The position numbers and the translations under genes are program-made. The notes under the pieces are model-generated. The model had not been told where the DNA came from. It searched no databases and worked only from the letters and a program-made list of their open reading frames with translations. Of a DNA stretch of 48,225 nt, positions 35,509 to 48,225 are shown one piece after another. This DNA comes from Gammaproteobacteria bacterium (GTDB taxonomy: Bacteria > Pseudomonadota > Gammaproteobacteria > Pseudomonadales > Pseudomonadaceae), in the NCBI GenBank assembly GCA_023475025.1, contig JAMCWB010000067.1:131263-179487 (forward strand), written 5' to 3'. Positions within the stretch are counted from its first letter, which is position 1. Each line of letters starts with the position of its first letter.

Positions 35509-35536
35509 CCGTTTGGACGATCATGGATGATCTGTT

Positions 35537-36652
35537 ATGGCCTACCTTACTGAGCACCAGCGCCGCTGGCTGCTACTTACCCTGTTGCCCGGCCTGGGCC
35601 CGCGCTCCTGGCAGCGCCTGGCTGAACAGCTGACAGACCTTACCGCCTTATGGAGCCTTTCCCCTGCCAGTCTGCGCGCGCTCGGGCTGCGCTCTGCCAC
35701 CATTGAGGCGATCTGTGGCTTGACGCACGCTGACAGCGAACTGACAGCTCGCCTGCAGGTGGTTGAGGACTGGCTGGCTGACGCGGATAACCACCTGCTC
35801 TGCCTGGATGATCCGGGCTATCCCGCCCAGCTCAAGGAAATCGCCGATCCACCGCTGGTGCTCTTTGTCCGCGGTAATCCGGCCTTGCTGCAGGACCCGC
35901 AACTGGCCATGGTCGGTACCCGGCATCCCAGTCCGCACGGCGGTGGTACTGCCAAAGCCTTTGCCGAGGCCTTTGTGCAGGCCGGGCTGACGGTTACCAG
36001 CGGTATGGCACTGGGCATTGATGCTGCCGCTCACCAGGGCGCCATGGACGGTGGCGGGCAGACCATTGCGGTCTGGGGCACTGGTTTGCAGCGTTGCTAC
36101 CCGAAGCGTCATGCGCATCTGGCAGAACGTATCGTTGAGCAGGGCGGTGCTCTGGTGTCGGTTTTCTGGCCCGATATCGGGCCGCAGCCGGGTCAGTTTC
36201 CTACCCGCAACCGCATTATCAGCGGCCTGAGTCTGGGTACCCTGGTGGTCGAGGCCAGCCTGAACAGTGGTTCCTTGATTACCGCTCGCCTGGCTGCCGA
36301 GCAGAACCGCGAGGTCTTTGCCATGCCCGGCTCGATCCACAACCCGCAGGCGCGGGGTTGTCACCGTTTGCTACGCGACGGCGCCTGCCTGGTGGAGACG
36401 GTGCAGGATGTTCTGCAGGTACTGAAATTGCCCTTGCTCGATGCGCTCAGTGCCAGTCAGGCCGCCGCAGCCGCTAGCGCACCCAGTAAGGACCCTTTGC
36501 TGCGCTGGCTGGATACCGAACCCGTCACGGCCGACTGGCTCAGCCTGCAGGCGGATTTGCCGGTCCATCAGGTGCTGCAACGGCTGCTGGAGCTGGAGCT
36601 CGATGGTCAGGTGATCAAGAGCCCGCAGGGATATTGCCGCCAAGTGACTTGA
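35537..36652 (+). CDS. dprA: DNA-processing protein DprA
   Basis: DprA (Smf) binds incoming single-stranded DNA and loads RecA during natural transformation. It is widespread in bacteria with or without known competence. The 371 residues contain a SAM-like N-terminal region (TLLPGLGPRSWQRLAEQL) and the Rossmann-like DprA core with VGTRHPSPHGGGTAKAFAEA, SGMALGIDAAAHQGA and FPTRNRIISGLSLGTLVVEA. A C-terminal winged-helix segment starts at about 310. It is upstream of tsaC as in P. aeruginosa. Confidence 0.95.
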   Translation: MAYLTEHQRRWLLLTLLPGLGPRSWQRLAEQLTDLTALWSLSPASLRALGLRSATIEAICGLTHADSELTARLQVVEDWLADADNHLLCLDDPGYPAQLKEIADPPLVLFVRGNPALLQDPQLAMVGTRHPSPHGGGTAKAFAEAFVQAGLTVTSGMALGIDAAAHQGAMDGGGQTIAVWGTGLQRCYPKRHAHLAERIVEQGGALVSVFWPDIGPQPGQFPTRNRIISGLSLGTLVVEASLNSGSLITARLAAEQNREVFAMPGSIHNPQARGCHRLLRDGACLVETVQDVLQVLKLPLLDALSASQAAAAASAPSKDPLLRWLDTEPVTADWLSLQADLPVHQVLQRLLELELDGQVIKSPQGYCRQVT

Positions 36653-36725
36653 GCTTGCGCAGACAACCGGCTAGTGTCGCCGCATGGGCCGGCGCTGTTG
36701 TCGGCGTGGATGGTGAGGAACAGGC

Positions 36726-38226
<1,501 letters not shown>

Positions 38227-38227
<1 letters not shown>

Positions 38228-39033
38228 TGGATCACTATGCCGTTATCGGTAATCCGATTGCGCACAGCAAGTCACCGCAGATTCACGCGCTCTTTGCCCG
38301 CCAGACCCAGCAAGACCTGGACTACCGCGCCTTGCTGGCGCCGCTGGATGATTTTGCCGGCACCCTGCATGATTTTCTCGCCAGCGGCCTGGGCGTCAAT
38401 GTCACCGTACCCTTCAAGGAACAGGCCTGGGCACTGGTTGACCAGCATACCCCGGCTGCCGAGCGCGCTGGTGCGGTAAATACCATCCAGCGGCTAGACG
38501 ATGGCAGCCTGCTGGGCGATAACACCGATGGCAAAGGCCTGGTGCGCGATATTGAGGTCAACCACCAGCTGCCGCTCAAGGGGCTGCGCATTTTGTTGGT
38601 CGGTGCCGGTGGCGCGGCGCGCGGGGTGATTCAGCCGTTATTGGCGGCAGGGCCGGAGCAACTTTGCGTGGTCAATCGTACCGTGAGCAAGGCGGAAGAG
38701 CTGGCTGCCCTGTTTGCTGATCAGGGCCCGATCAGTGCGGCGGGCTTTGAGTGGATCGAGGAGCCGGTGGACCTGATCATCAATGCAACCTCAGCCAGCC
38801 TGGGTGGCAGCGTTCCAGGCATTTCCCCCCGCCTGATCAAGCCGGGCCACACGGTCTGCTATGACATGATGTACGCCAAAGAACCTACCGCTTTCAATCG
38901 CTGGGCTGCCGAGCACGATGCGGCACGCTGTATCGATGGGCTGGGCATGCTGGTCGAACAAGCTGCCGAGGCGTTTCTTCTCTGGCGCGGTGTTCGGCCT
39001 GAGACTCAAGCAGTTTTGGAGGCTTTGCGATAG
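38227..39033 (+). CDS. aroE: Shikimate dehydrogenase (NADP)
   Basis: AroE reduces 3-dehydroshikimate to shikimate in the aromatic amino acid pathway. The 268 residues contain the shikimate-binding [16 protein letters not shown] (8-23), NVTVPFKE with the catalytic lysine, [10 protein letters not shown], and the NADP-binding GAGGAARG (about 127-134). It is translationally coupled to hemF. The next genes, on the opposite strand, are trpA and trpB, so two aromatic amino acid steps lie close together. Confidence 0.96.
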
Positions 39034-39058
39034 GAATCTTTCAGTGCGTGCAGCTTTA

Positions 39059-39165
39059 CCGAGTTGGCGTACTGCCCGGCTGGACACGCCGTAAATACGT
39101 CCCTGTAGGCTCGTAGATGCCATCCATGGCATCTAACGGTCCAGCCGGGCAGTACGCCAACTCGG
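39059..39165 (-). repeat. Structured palindromic repeat, copy C
   Basis: Outer arms 39059-39085 and 39139-39165 are a perfect 27-bp inverted repeat (CCGAGTTGGCGTACTGCCCG...). The 53-base core (39086-39138) matches the copy A core at 48 of 53 positions when both are read with ANGGA loops forward. On the minus strand the core folds into TAGATGCC/GGCATCTA with loop ATGGAT and TAC/GTA with loop AGGGAC. It lies between the convergent ends of aroE and trpA, 112 bases past the trpA stop, with no T-run after it. Confidence 0.87.
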
Positions 39166-39276
39166 CAGTGTAGTCCGTGCATTCTTCTAACCTCACCCCC
39201 CACCATCCAGCTTTTACCCAATGCTGCGGCTGAGGTCAGACACCCTAATCGGTGATGCTGCGCGGAGTAAAACCAC

Positions 39277-40101
39277 TTAACCAGAAGCGGCTTCGCGGTT
39301 TTCCAGCTCCACCCCACGCACAGCCTCAGCCAGCTCACGGGTAAGCGCCAAAGCAGCCTCCACGCCATGCTCCAGCAAACATTCCACCAAGGCTGAACCC
39401 ACCACAACACCGTCGGCGATTTGCGCAAAGGCGGCAGCCTGTTCCGGCCGGCGCACGCCGAAGCCAACGCAAAGCGGTAGCTCAGTTTGCTGGCGGATGG
39501 CCGCGAGATTGTTGGCGACTTGCGCGGTTTCCGCCTGGCCAACACCAGTGACGCCATTCAGGGCCACGTGGTAGATAAAACCGCTGGCCGCGTTGAGCAC
39601 GTTGGGTAGACGCTTGGCATCGGTGGTCGGTGTGGTCATGCGGATCATATCGATGCCCAGCTCGCGGGCCACCGGTCCGAGTTCGTTGTCGTGTTCAGCG
39701 GGCAGGTCAACGATCAGCAGCGCATCAACCCCGGCACTGGCGGCAGCGCCAAGGAAAGTAGCAGGACCGAAGCGGTGGATCGGGTTGTAATAACCCATCA
39801 GCACCACCGGGGTATCACTGTCCTGCTGGCGCAGACGGCAGACCATCTCCAGGGTCTTGTGCAGGGTCTGGCCGTTTTTCAGCGCGCGCTGGGTAGCAGC
39901 CTGGATGGTCGGGCCGTCGGCCATCGGGTCGCTGAAGGGCATGCCCAGCTCGATGATGTCAGCGCCGGCTGCTGGCAGACCGAGCAGCAATTGCAGGCTG
40001 TCGGCATAGTTCGGGTCACCGCCGCACATATAGGTCAGCAACGCGGCGCGGTTTTGCTCGCGCAGTTGGGCAAAGCGCTTGGCCAGGCGTCGGTTGTTCA
40101 T
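39277..40101 (-). CDS. trpA: Tryptophan synthase alpha subunit
   Basis: TrpA cleaves indole-3-glycerol phosphate to indole and glyceraldehyde 3-phosphate, passing indole to TrpB. The 274 residues contain the active-site glutamate and aspartate in [21 protein letters not shown] (about 45-65), YYNPIHRFG and the phosphate-binding [10 protein letters not shown] region. The ATG overlaps the trpB stop as ATGA, the normal trpBA arrangement. Confidence 0.97.
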   Translation of the reverse strand: MNNRRLAKRFAQLREQNRAALLTYMCGGDPNYADSLQLLLGLPAAGADIIELGMPFSDPMADGPTIQAATQRALKNGQTLHKTLEMVCRLRQQDSDTPVVLMGYYNPIHRFGPATFLGAAASAGVDALLIVDLPAEHDNELGPVARELGIDMIRMTTPTTDAKRLPNVLNAASGFIYHVALNGVTGVGQAETAQVANNLAAIRQQTELPLCVGFGVRRPEQAAAFAQIADGVVVGSALVECLLEHGVEAALALTRELAEAVRGVELENREAASG

Positions 40102-41306
40102 GCTGACTCCTCCATCATGCGCAGTACCGTAGGCATATCCTTGTCGCCACGACCGGACAGGCAGACCACCATCAGGTGATCAGGCGGCAGCTTGGGTGCG
40201 CGTTTGGCCACTTCAGCCAGCGCGTGGGCGGTTTCCAGTGCGGGGATGATGCCTTCCATGCGGCAGCAGTTGTGGAAAGCAGCCAGTGCCTCCTGGTCAG
40301 TTGCGGCAACGTAGTCGACCCGGCCCTGCTCATGCAGCCAGGCATGCTCGGGGCCGATCCCGGGGTAATCCAGCCCGGCAGAGACCGAGTGGGCATCGGT
40401 GACCTGGCCGTCATCGTCCTGCAACAGGTAGGTACGGTTACCGTGCAGCACCCCGGGCTGGCCGCCCTTGAGACTGGCTGCGTGCTGTCCGCTGTCGAGC
40501 CCGTGACCGGCCGCTTCTACGCCGATGATCTGTACTTCGGGATCGTCCAGGAAGGGGTAGAACTGGCCCATGGCATTGGAGCCGCCGCCAATGCAGGCAA
40601 TAAGGCTGTCCGGCAGGCGACCTTCGCGGGCGAGCATCTGCTGGCGAGTCTCACGGCCGATAATGGCCTGGAAGTCACGCACCATGGTCGGGTAGGGGTG
40701 TGGGCCGGCGACGGTTCCGATCATGTAGAAGGTGTTGTCGACATTGGTGACCCAGTCGCGCAGGGCTTCATTCATGGCATCTTTCAGCGTGCCGCGACCG
40801 GAGGTCACCGGCACGATCTCGGCGCCCATCAGGCGCATACGCGCCACATTGTCGCGCTGGCGCTCAATGTCGGTCGCGCCCATGTAGACCACGCAAGGCA
40901 AGCCAAAGCGCGCAGCCACGGTAGCGGTGGCCACACCGTGCATGCCGGCACCGGTCTCGGCGATGATGCGGGTCTTGCCCATACGCCTGGCCAATAGCAC
41001 CTGGCCAATGCAGTTGTTGATCTTGTGGGCGCCGGTGTGGTTAAGCTCTTCACGCTTGAAATAGATTTTGGCCCCGCCGTACTGCTCGGTCAGGCGCTCA
41101 GCAAAATACAGCGGACTGGGGCGGCCGACGAACTCGGCATTGAAGCGGTCCAGTTGGGCCAGAAAGTCCGGCTCGCTCATGGCCTGATTGAAGGCTTGTT
41201 CCAGATCAAGAATCAGCGGCATCAGGGTTTCGGCAACAAAACGGCCGCCAAATTGACCGAACTGGCCCTGGGCATCAGCGCCCTGGGTATAGGTAGTGGA
41301 TTGCAT
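40098..41306 (-). CDS. trpB: Tryptophan synthase beta subunit
   Basis: TrpB condenses indole with serine using pyridoxal phosphate. The 402 residues (ATG 41304-41306, [20 protein letters not shown]) contain [10 protein letters not shown], the PLP-lysine motif HTGAHKINN and the phosphate-binding GGGSNAMG. A strong ribosome site GAGGAGG precedes this start. An in-frame ATG 27 bases further upstream is rejected. It is divergent from trpI, as in P. aeruginosa where trpBA is induced by indoleglycerol phosphate through TrpI. Confidence 0.97.
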   Translation of the reverse strand: MQSTTYTQGADAQGQFGQFGGRFVAETLMPLILDLEQAFNQAMSEPDFLAQLDRFNAEFVGRPSPLYFAERLTEQYGGAKIYFKREELNHTGAHKINNCIGQVLLARRMGKTRIIAETGAGMHGVATATVAARFGLPCVVYMGATDIERQRDNVARMRLMGAEIVPVTSGRGTLKDAMNEALRDWVTNVDNTFYMIGTVAGPHPYPTMVRDFQAIIGRETRQQMLAREGRLPDSLIACIGGGSNAMGQFYPFLDDPEVQIIGVEAAGHGLDSGQHAASLKGGQPGVLHGNRTYLLQDDDGQVTDAHSVSAGLDYPGIGPEHAWLHEQGRVDYVAATDQEALAAFHNCCRMEGIIPALETAHALAEVAKRAPKLPPDHLMVVCLSGRGDKDMPTVLRMMEESA

Positions 41307-41404
41307 GGCATCCTCCTCTGGAAGCATGCGCACACAATAGAACTGCCTGGGTCTGGAAAAAAGCGATATGCTGGCCGCAACCTGTGAGAAAAGTTGACAT
41401 ATTC
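41307..41404. promoter_or_regulatory. trpBA-trpI divergent control region
   Basis: This 98-base gap separates trpB from trpI. By analogy with P. aeruginosa it should contain the TrpI operators and both promoters. TTGACA at about 41395-41400 is a good -35 match but lies too close to the trpI start to serve it. No operator dyad could be assigned with confidence. Confidence 0.45.
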
Positions 41405-42295
41405 ATGGCCAGAGAACTTCCCTCGCTTAACGCCCTGCGGGTGTTCGAGACCGTTGCCCAGTTGGAAAGCGTGAGCCAGGCGGCGCACAGTCTGCATGTG
41501 ACCCATGGCGCCGTGAGCCGACAGATGCGCACTTTGGAGCAGGAGCTGGGGGTTGCCCTGTTCGCCAAGGAAGGACGCGGAATCCGCCTGACTCCGGCCG
41601 GTCAACACTTGCAGGGTGCGGTCAAGGAAGCCTTCGAGCGTTTGCGTCAGGCCTGCAGTGAAGTGCGTGGCAGCGAGCTGGCCGCTCCCTTCCTGCTCGC
41701 CTGCCCGGGCAGCTTGCTGGCGCGCTGGTTTATTCCCCGGCTGGATCGACTGAACACTGAGCTGCCGGCGCTCAATCTGCATTTGTCAGCCAGTGAAGGC
41801 GAACTGGACCCGCGCCGCCCCGGGGTCAGCGCCACCCTGCTGTTTGCCGCCCCGCCCTGGCCAGCGGATATGCAGGTCTATCCTGTCGCTGCCGAGCGCA
41901 TTGGCCCGGTATTCAGCCCGCGTTTTGCCCGCGCCAACAGCTTGCAGGGGCAACCGGCCGCAGCGCTGTTACAGGAGGCGCTGCTGCATACCCAGTCGCG
42001 GCCACAAGCCTGGACGGACTGGGCCAAGGCCAGTGATCTGGATCCGGCAAAGATTCAACAAGGGCAGGGCTTTGAGCATTTGTATTACTTGCTGGAAGCG
42101 GCGCTGTCTGGCTTGGGTGTGGCCATTGCACCGCAACTGCTGGTGGCCGATGATCTGGCAGCGGGCCGCTTGCTGGCGCCCTGGGGCTTCGTTGCCACCG
42201 GCAATCACTTGAGTCTCTGGGTGCCGGCACGCCAGCCGCAAGCAGCGGCGCGGGAGCTGGCGGAATGGCTCAAGGAGGCCTTGTGCGTGGACTGA
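41405..42295 (+). CDS. trpI: LysR-family regulator TrpI
   Basis: TrpI activates the divergent trpBA operon in response to indole-3-glycerol phosphate. From ATG 41405 ([20 protein letters not shown]) the protein has 296 residues. The N-terminal helix-turn-helix covers about 18-40 ([22 protein letters not shown]). The effector domain holds the stretch [18 protein letters not shown] and [24 protein letters not shown], both very close to P. aeruginosa TrpI. The ribosome binding site is weak. A longer GTG start at 41384 is less likely. Confidence 0.93.
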   Translation: MARELPSLNALRVFETVAQLESVSQAAHSLHVTHGAVSRQMRTLEQELGVALFAKEGRGIRLTPAGQHLQGAVKEAFERLRQACSEVRGSELAAPFLLACPGSLLARWFIPRLDRLNTELPALNLHLSASEGELDPRRPGVSATLLFAAPPWPADMQVYPVAAERIGPVFSPRFARANSLQGQPAAALLQEALLHTQSRPQAWTDWAKASDLDPAKIQQGQGFEHLYYLLEAALSGLGVAIAPQLLVADDLAAGRLLAPWGFVATGNHLSLWVPARQPQAAARELAEWLKEALCVD

Positions 42296-43311
42296 TGATC
42301 GGCGCGCTGCTGGTGCTGCTGACCGGCTGCAGTGGCCTGAGTTACCTGCATCAGGCCTGGCAGGGTCAGCGCGAGGTGATGCGGCTGGCGGTGCCGATAG
42401 AAAGCATACTGGCCGATCCCGAGGCCGACCGGGAACTGCAGCGGCGCCTGGCGCTGGCGCTGGAAGCCCGCCAGTTTGCCAGTGAGCAACTGGCCTTGCC
42501 GGACAATGCCAGTTATACCCGTTACAGCGCCCTGCCCCGGCCCTATGTGCTGTGGAACCTGTTTGTAACGCCGCAGCTGTCAGTCGAGCCGATCGAACAA
42601 TGCTTTCCCTGGCTGGGCTGTGTCGGTTATCGCGGCTATTTTGCCCAGGCGGATGCGCAGGCCGCCGCGGCTGAGTGGCAGGCGCGTGGCAAGCAGGTGT
42701 TTATCGGTGGCGTACCGGCCTACTCCACCCTTGGTTGGTATGACGATCCAGTCCTCAGCTCCATGCTGCACTGGAGCGATGAAGAGCTGGTGCGGCTGAT
42801 TTTCCATGAGCTGGCGCACCAGCAGGTCTATGTGCGCAATGACACCGCGTTTAATGAGTCCTATGCCACCTTTGTCGAGCAGCAGGGATTGCGCGAGTGG
42901 CGCAGACTGCACGGCTGGCCGGAACCGCAAGCCGCCGAACGTCAGCAGCAGCGTGAGTTTGTGCAATTGATGCTGACCGCGCGCGAGGACCTGCAGGCAA
43001 TCTATACCCGGCCGCTGGCGGAGGCTGAAAAGCGCACCCAGCGTGACCGGCGCTTTGCCCGGCTGCGAGCTGATTATGCTGACTGGCGCGATCAGCAGTG
43101 GGCGGGTAGTCCACGCTTTGATCACTGGTTTGCCGGCGAGCTGAATAATGCCAGTCTGCTACCCTTTGGGTTATATGACCAATGGGTGCCGGGCTTTGCC
43201 GTGCTTTTTGCCGATATGGGCAGTGACTGGGCCGCCTTTCACGCGCGTGTTGCCGAGCTGGGCCAGCAGTCTGCGGAGCTGCGTCGTGAGGTGTTGCAAG
43301 GGGAAGAGTAA
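42283..43311 (+). CDS. Putative lipoprotein zinc aminopeptidase
   Basis: The predicted protein (342 aa from GTG 42283) has a lipoprotein signal ending in LLTGC, so it is probably membrane-anchored. It contains the zinc-protease motif HELAHQ (HExxH). Downstream, [16 protein letters not shown] gives a possible third ligand, as in a gluzincin-like family annotated as predicted aminopeptidase. GTG 42283 is chosen because AAGGAGG lies four bases upstream; ATG 42265 and ATG 42295 are alternatives. It overlaps the end of trpI by 13 bases. The substrate is unknown. Confidence 0.82.
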   Translation: MRGLMIGALLVLLTGCSGLSYLHQAWQGQREVMRLAVPIESILADPEADRELQRRLALALEARQFASEQLALPDNASYTRYSALPRPYVLWNLFVTPQLSVEPIEQCFPWLGCVGYRGYFAQADAQAAAAEWQARGKQVFIGGVPAYSTLGWYDDPVLSSMLHWSDEELVRLIFHELAHQQVYVRNDTAFNESYATFVEQQGLREWRRLHGWPEPQAAERQQQREFVQLMLTAREDLQAIYTRPLAEAEKRTQRDRRFARLRADYADWRDQQWAGSPRFDHWFAGELNNASLLPFGLYDQWVPGFAVLFADMGSDWAAFHARVAELGQQSAELRREVLQGEE

Positions 43312-43436
43312 AGCCTAATTGCTGCAAGGATTTATGCGATAATACTGCCCGGATCATACACAGTTGCCGGAACCTGCAGGCGGCTACCCGACCGGGATGT
43401 CAAACAACAATAGCGCTGCTTGATTGTGAGCCCCCG

Positions 43437-46400
43437 ATGGTTGATCAGTTTTTCAAATTACCGGTTCGCTACTGGGCCTATGCCGGTCTGGCCTTCTGCC
43501 TCAGTCTGGCACTGGCTACGGCGCTTGTGCTCAACCTCTATGGCTACCAACAGCAAGAGCGGCAACGCGAGGCGACGGCGCTGGTGGGGCTGCATGCCAA
43601 CGGTTTGCAGGATCACCTGACCCGGGCTTTCAGTGTCGCCGATGCGCTGGCCGGCGTGGTGCGTTTTACCAACGGTGAATTCAACGATTTCGAGCGCTTC
43701 AGCGCGGAATTGATTCGTAACTTCCCTGACGTCCTGTTTATTGCCCTGGCGCCGCAGGGGGTGGTCAACATGATTGCTCCGCTGCAGGGTAATGAAGCCA
43801 ATATCGGTCGTGATCTGTTCGCCGATCCGGAAACTGAGCGCGATGTCTGGCTGGCAGTTGACCAGGAGAGTCTGGCTGTTTCTGGTCTGGTCACCCTGGC
43901 GGACGGTCAGAAAATCATCGTTGGTCGTGTACCGGTGTTTCTCGAAGATGCCCAGCGGCGACGTTTCTGGGGTCTGGTCAGTGTCGGGGTTGGCCTGCAG
44001 CAACTGTCCCTGGCCGCTGACTTGAATCATCTTGATGAGCGTGGTTTTGGCTATCAGCTGGTGCGCTTTGACCCGACAAATGGTGCCGAGACGGTACTCA
44101 GCAATCGCGAGACATTATCTGCCCATGTGGTCGGGGTGGATTTCGAGCTGCCCAATAGCCGCTGGCAATTACGCGTGGAGCAGTCAGCGGATGATGATGC
44201 ACTGTTTATCACCACCCGCATGTTGCTGGCGATCTTGATCAGCCTGCTACTTGCCTATCTGGTGCTGTCGCTACTGCGTGTGCGCTGGCAGCGCGCGCAC
44301 CTGGAACACGAGGTTACCCAGCGCACGGCGACTATCGAACAGGGCCGCCAACGCACCGACGGCATCATCAGGGCGATTCCGGATCTGCTGTTTGAAATGG
44401 ATCTTGAGGGCACCTACCTGGCGTATTACTCCGCGCCTGAGCGACTGGAAGTTCCTTTCAGTCAGTTGCGTGGGCGCAAGGCCAGCGAGGTAATGCCGGT
44501 AGAATCAGCCAATGCCTTACAGGTGGCACTGCAGGAAGCCGCGCAGCAAGGCTGGTCAATCGGGCAGCGCCTGCACTTGCCGACGGGAGAGGGCTGGCGC
44601 TGGTTTGAGCTGTCGCTGGCGCGCAAGCCGGGCAGTGAGCCGCCGGTGTTTGTCGTGCTCTCGCGCAATATCAGCCAGCGCATCGAGGCCGAGCAGGCGG
44701 CACGGGATAATCTGGCGCGCTATCAGGCGCAGGTATCAGCGACCAATACCGGCGCCTGGGAATTTGATGCCCATACCAATACGCTGAACTGCAATGACCA
44801 ATACTTTGCCTTGCTCGGGATTGAGCCGGCAAGTCTGACGCGAGCCCAGCGTGAAGATATCTGGTATGCCTGGGTTCGCCTGATTCACCCGGATGACCGG
44901 TCACGGGCCGTACGGCGTTTTGTGCGTTATATGCTGGACCAATCGCTGGCGCTCTACGAGCATCAGGTGCGGGTCCAGCATGCGGATGGACACTGGGTCT
45001 GGCTGCTGGTACGCGGCCGCTATATCGCCAGTGCCGACGGCGGGCGCAGCGGGCGCTTTGTTGGCACGGTCATGGACTTCAGCGAGCAGGTAGCGTCCAC
45101 CGAGCGCCTGCGGTTGACCACGCGCGCCTTTGAACAAAGCACCGATGGCTTTCTGATCACGGATGCCGGGCAGCGCATTGTCATGGTCAACCAGGGTTTC
45201 ACCCGGATAACCGGCTATGCTGAGGCGGATGTGCTGGGCAAGAACCCGAGGATTCTCTCATCCGGGCGCCACGATAAGGCCTTCTATCAGGCCATGTGGC
45301 AGGAAATTGCAGAGCAGGGCCAGTGGCAGGGTGAGGTCTGGAACCGGCGCAAGGATGGCAGCCTGTACCCGGAATGGCTGACTATCAGCCGCATGCTGGA
45401 TGAGCACGGCCAGGTCAGTCATTACCTGGCAGTGATCAATGACATTACCCAGGGCAAGCAGGATGAAACGCGCATCTATCGACTCGCCTACTACGATCCC
45501 TTGACCGCACTGCCGAATCGAACCTTGCTCGAACAGCGGGCAACCCTGGCTTTGAGCCTGGCCTCGCGGCACCGTAATCAGGTGGCTTTGCTCTATATCG
45601 ACCTGGATAACTTCAAGAATGTGAATGACTCACTCGGCCATCAGGTGGGTGACACCTTGCTGGTGGAGCTGGCCAGGCGTCTGCAAGCCATACTCAGGGA
45701 TGAAGATACCCTGGCCCGCTCCGGTGGTGACGAGTTTCTGCTGCTGCTGCCCGAGGTGGATGCCAACGGTGCCAGCCACGTGGCTGACCGGGTATTGCAT
45801 CTGATGTCCGAGCCGATAGAGGCGCAAGAGCATGATCTGGTGGTCACCGGTTCCATCGGTATTGCCATGTACCCGGATGACGCCGATGACCTGGCTGGAC
45901 TGCATACCAAAGCCGACATTGCCATGTATCGGGCCAAGGCCCTGGGCCGCAATGCATTCAGCTTCTTCACCCCGGCATTGCAGACCCATTATGTGCGCAC
46001 GCTGGAAATCGAGAATGCCCTGCGCCGTGCACTCGAACTGGAGCAGTTGAGCCTGCACTATCAGCCGCAGCATGAACTGGCCAGTGGTCGCCTGATCGGC
46101 TTTGAAGCCCTGCTGCGCTGGCAGCATCCGGAGCTGGGCCAGGTCTCGCCGGCAGAGTTTATTCCGGTGGCGGAAAACAGCGGGTTGATCCTGCCCATCG
46201 GTGACTGGGTGATGCAGCAGGCAATGGCCCAGTTGGCACAATGGCATGCTGCCGGGCATACGCAGCTGAGCATGGCCATCAACCTGTCAGCCGCCCAGTT
46301 CAGCGCCCAGGATCTGGCAGCTCAGGTGGCTGGGTTGCTCAAGCAATACCAGTTGCCAGCCGGCGCTATCGAGCTGGAGCTGACCGAAACCATTGCCATG

Positions 46401-46774
46401 CAGGACCCGGATCTGGCGGTCAATATCATGCAGCAGCTGCATCACCAGGGTATCAGTCTGGCGCTGGATGACTTTGGTACCGGGTATTCCTCGCTCAGTT
46501 ACCTGAAGCGCTATCAGTTGCAGAAACTGAAAATCGACCAGTCCTTTGTACGACATCTGAGTGCGACCAATGACGACGCCGCCATTGTCAGCGTTACCAT
46601 TACCCTGGCCAGAAGCCTGGGCATGCAGACGCTGGCAGAAGGGGTGGAAACGCCAGAGCAGCTGGACTTTCTGCGCCAGCAGGGCTGCGAGCTGGCTCAG
46701 GGCTATCTGTTCAGCCGGCCGCTGCCGGCGCCGCAGGCAACGGCTTACATCGACAGCTATGAGGTAATTCGTCC

Positions 46775-46778
<4 letters not shown>
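43437..46778 (+). CDS. CHASE-PAS-PAS-PAS-GGDEF-EAL cyclic di-GMP enzyme
   Basis: This is a 1113-residue membrane signalling protein. Membrane helices at about 13-35 and 259-281 flank a periplasmic sensor that looks CHASE-like. Three PAS/PAC modules follow (about 305-415, 421-550, 557-675). The diguanylate cyclase domain has an intact GGDEF motif (763-767), and RDED five residues before it is a canonical inhibitory I-site. The phosphodiesterase domain has intact EALLRW (890-895), ELTET, DDFGTGYSS (about 1010) and KIDQSF. Both activities could therefore be real, and net output is not predictable. It overlaps the next gene by ATGA. Confidence 0.93.

Positions 46779-48225
<1,447 letters not shown>

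Overview
The window is the replication-origin region of a gammaproteobacterial chromosome from the Pseudomonas group. The gene order atpE-atpB-atpI-parB-parA-rsmG-mnmG ... mnmE-yidC-yidD-rnpA-rpmH-[oriC]-dnaA-dnaN-recF-gyrB, followed by glyS/glyQ, a LpxL-type acyltransferase, trkA-rsmB-fmt-def, a LysM protein, dprA, tsaC, hemF, aroE and trpA/trpB/trpI, is the arrangement known from Pseudomonas aeruginosa and relatives. Several details (azlCD, a PilU-like ATPase, an inserted LysR/DoxX/dioxygenase cassette, moderate GC by eye) suggest a relative such as Halopseudomonas rather than P. aeruginosa itself. That placement is inference.

Layout. 1-5891 (minus strand): start of the ATP synthase operon, then the ParAB segregation genes and the tRNA/rRNA modification genes rsmG and mnmG. 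5892-6310: a non-coding block with an AT-rich stretch and five DnaA-box-like sites. 6311-8657: LysR regulator divergent from a DoxX membrane protein and a DODA-type dioxygenase. 8672-12615 (minus): mnmE, yidC, yidD, rnpA, rpmH. 12616-13208: the main oriC/dnaA control region. 13209-19353 (plus): dnaA, dnaN, recF (holding two perfect parS sites), gyrB, ending in a strong terminator. 19424-20438: azlC/azlD. 20447-25940 (minus): PilU-like ATPase, PlsC-like acyltransferase, gmhB, glyS, glyQ. 26131-28246 (plus): thioesterase, LpxL-like acyltransferase, PilZ protein. 28576-34285 (minus): trkH, trkA, rsmB, fmt, def. 34421-39033 (plus): LysM protein, dprA, tsaC, hemF, aroE. 39277-41306 (minus): trpA, trpB, with divergent trpI. 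42283 to the end (plus): lipoprotein aminopeptidase, a CHASE/PAS/GGDEF/EAL protein and a truncated acetoacetyl-CoA synthetase gene.

How it works together. DnaA boxes and an AT-rich unwinding candidate lie upstream of dnaA. ParA, ParB and two parS sites within about 15 kb form a complete origin-segregation system. The block beside mnmG repeats the architecture of the dnaA-side origin, with box spacing equal to within 1-2 bp over about 140 bp, so the window holds two origin-like loci about 6.7 kb apart.

The least explained structure is a family of three palindromic repeats (28286-28382, 28430-28525, 39059-39165) placed between convergent genes. They share a core of about 53 nt that folds into two small hairpins with ANGGA loops. 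The core is enclosed by long arms that are complementary within each copy but unrelated between copies. No tRNA, rRNA, CRISPR array or insertion sequence was seen.
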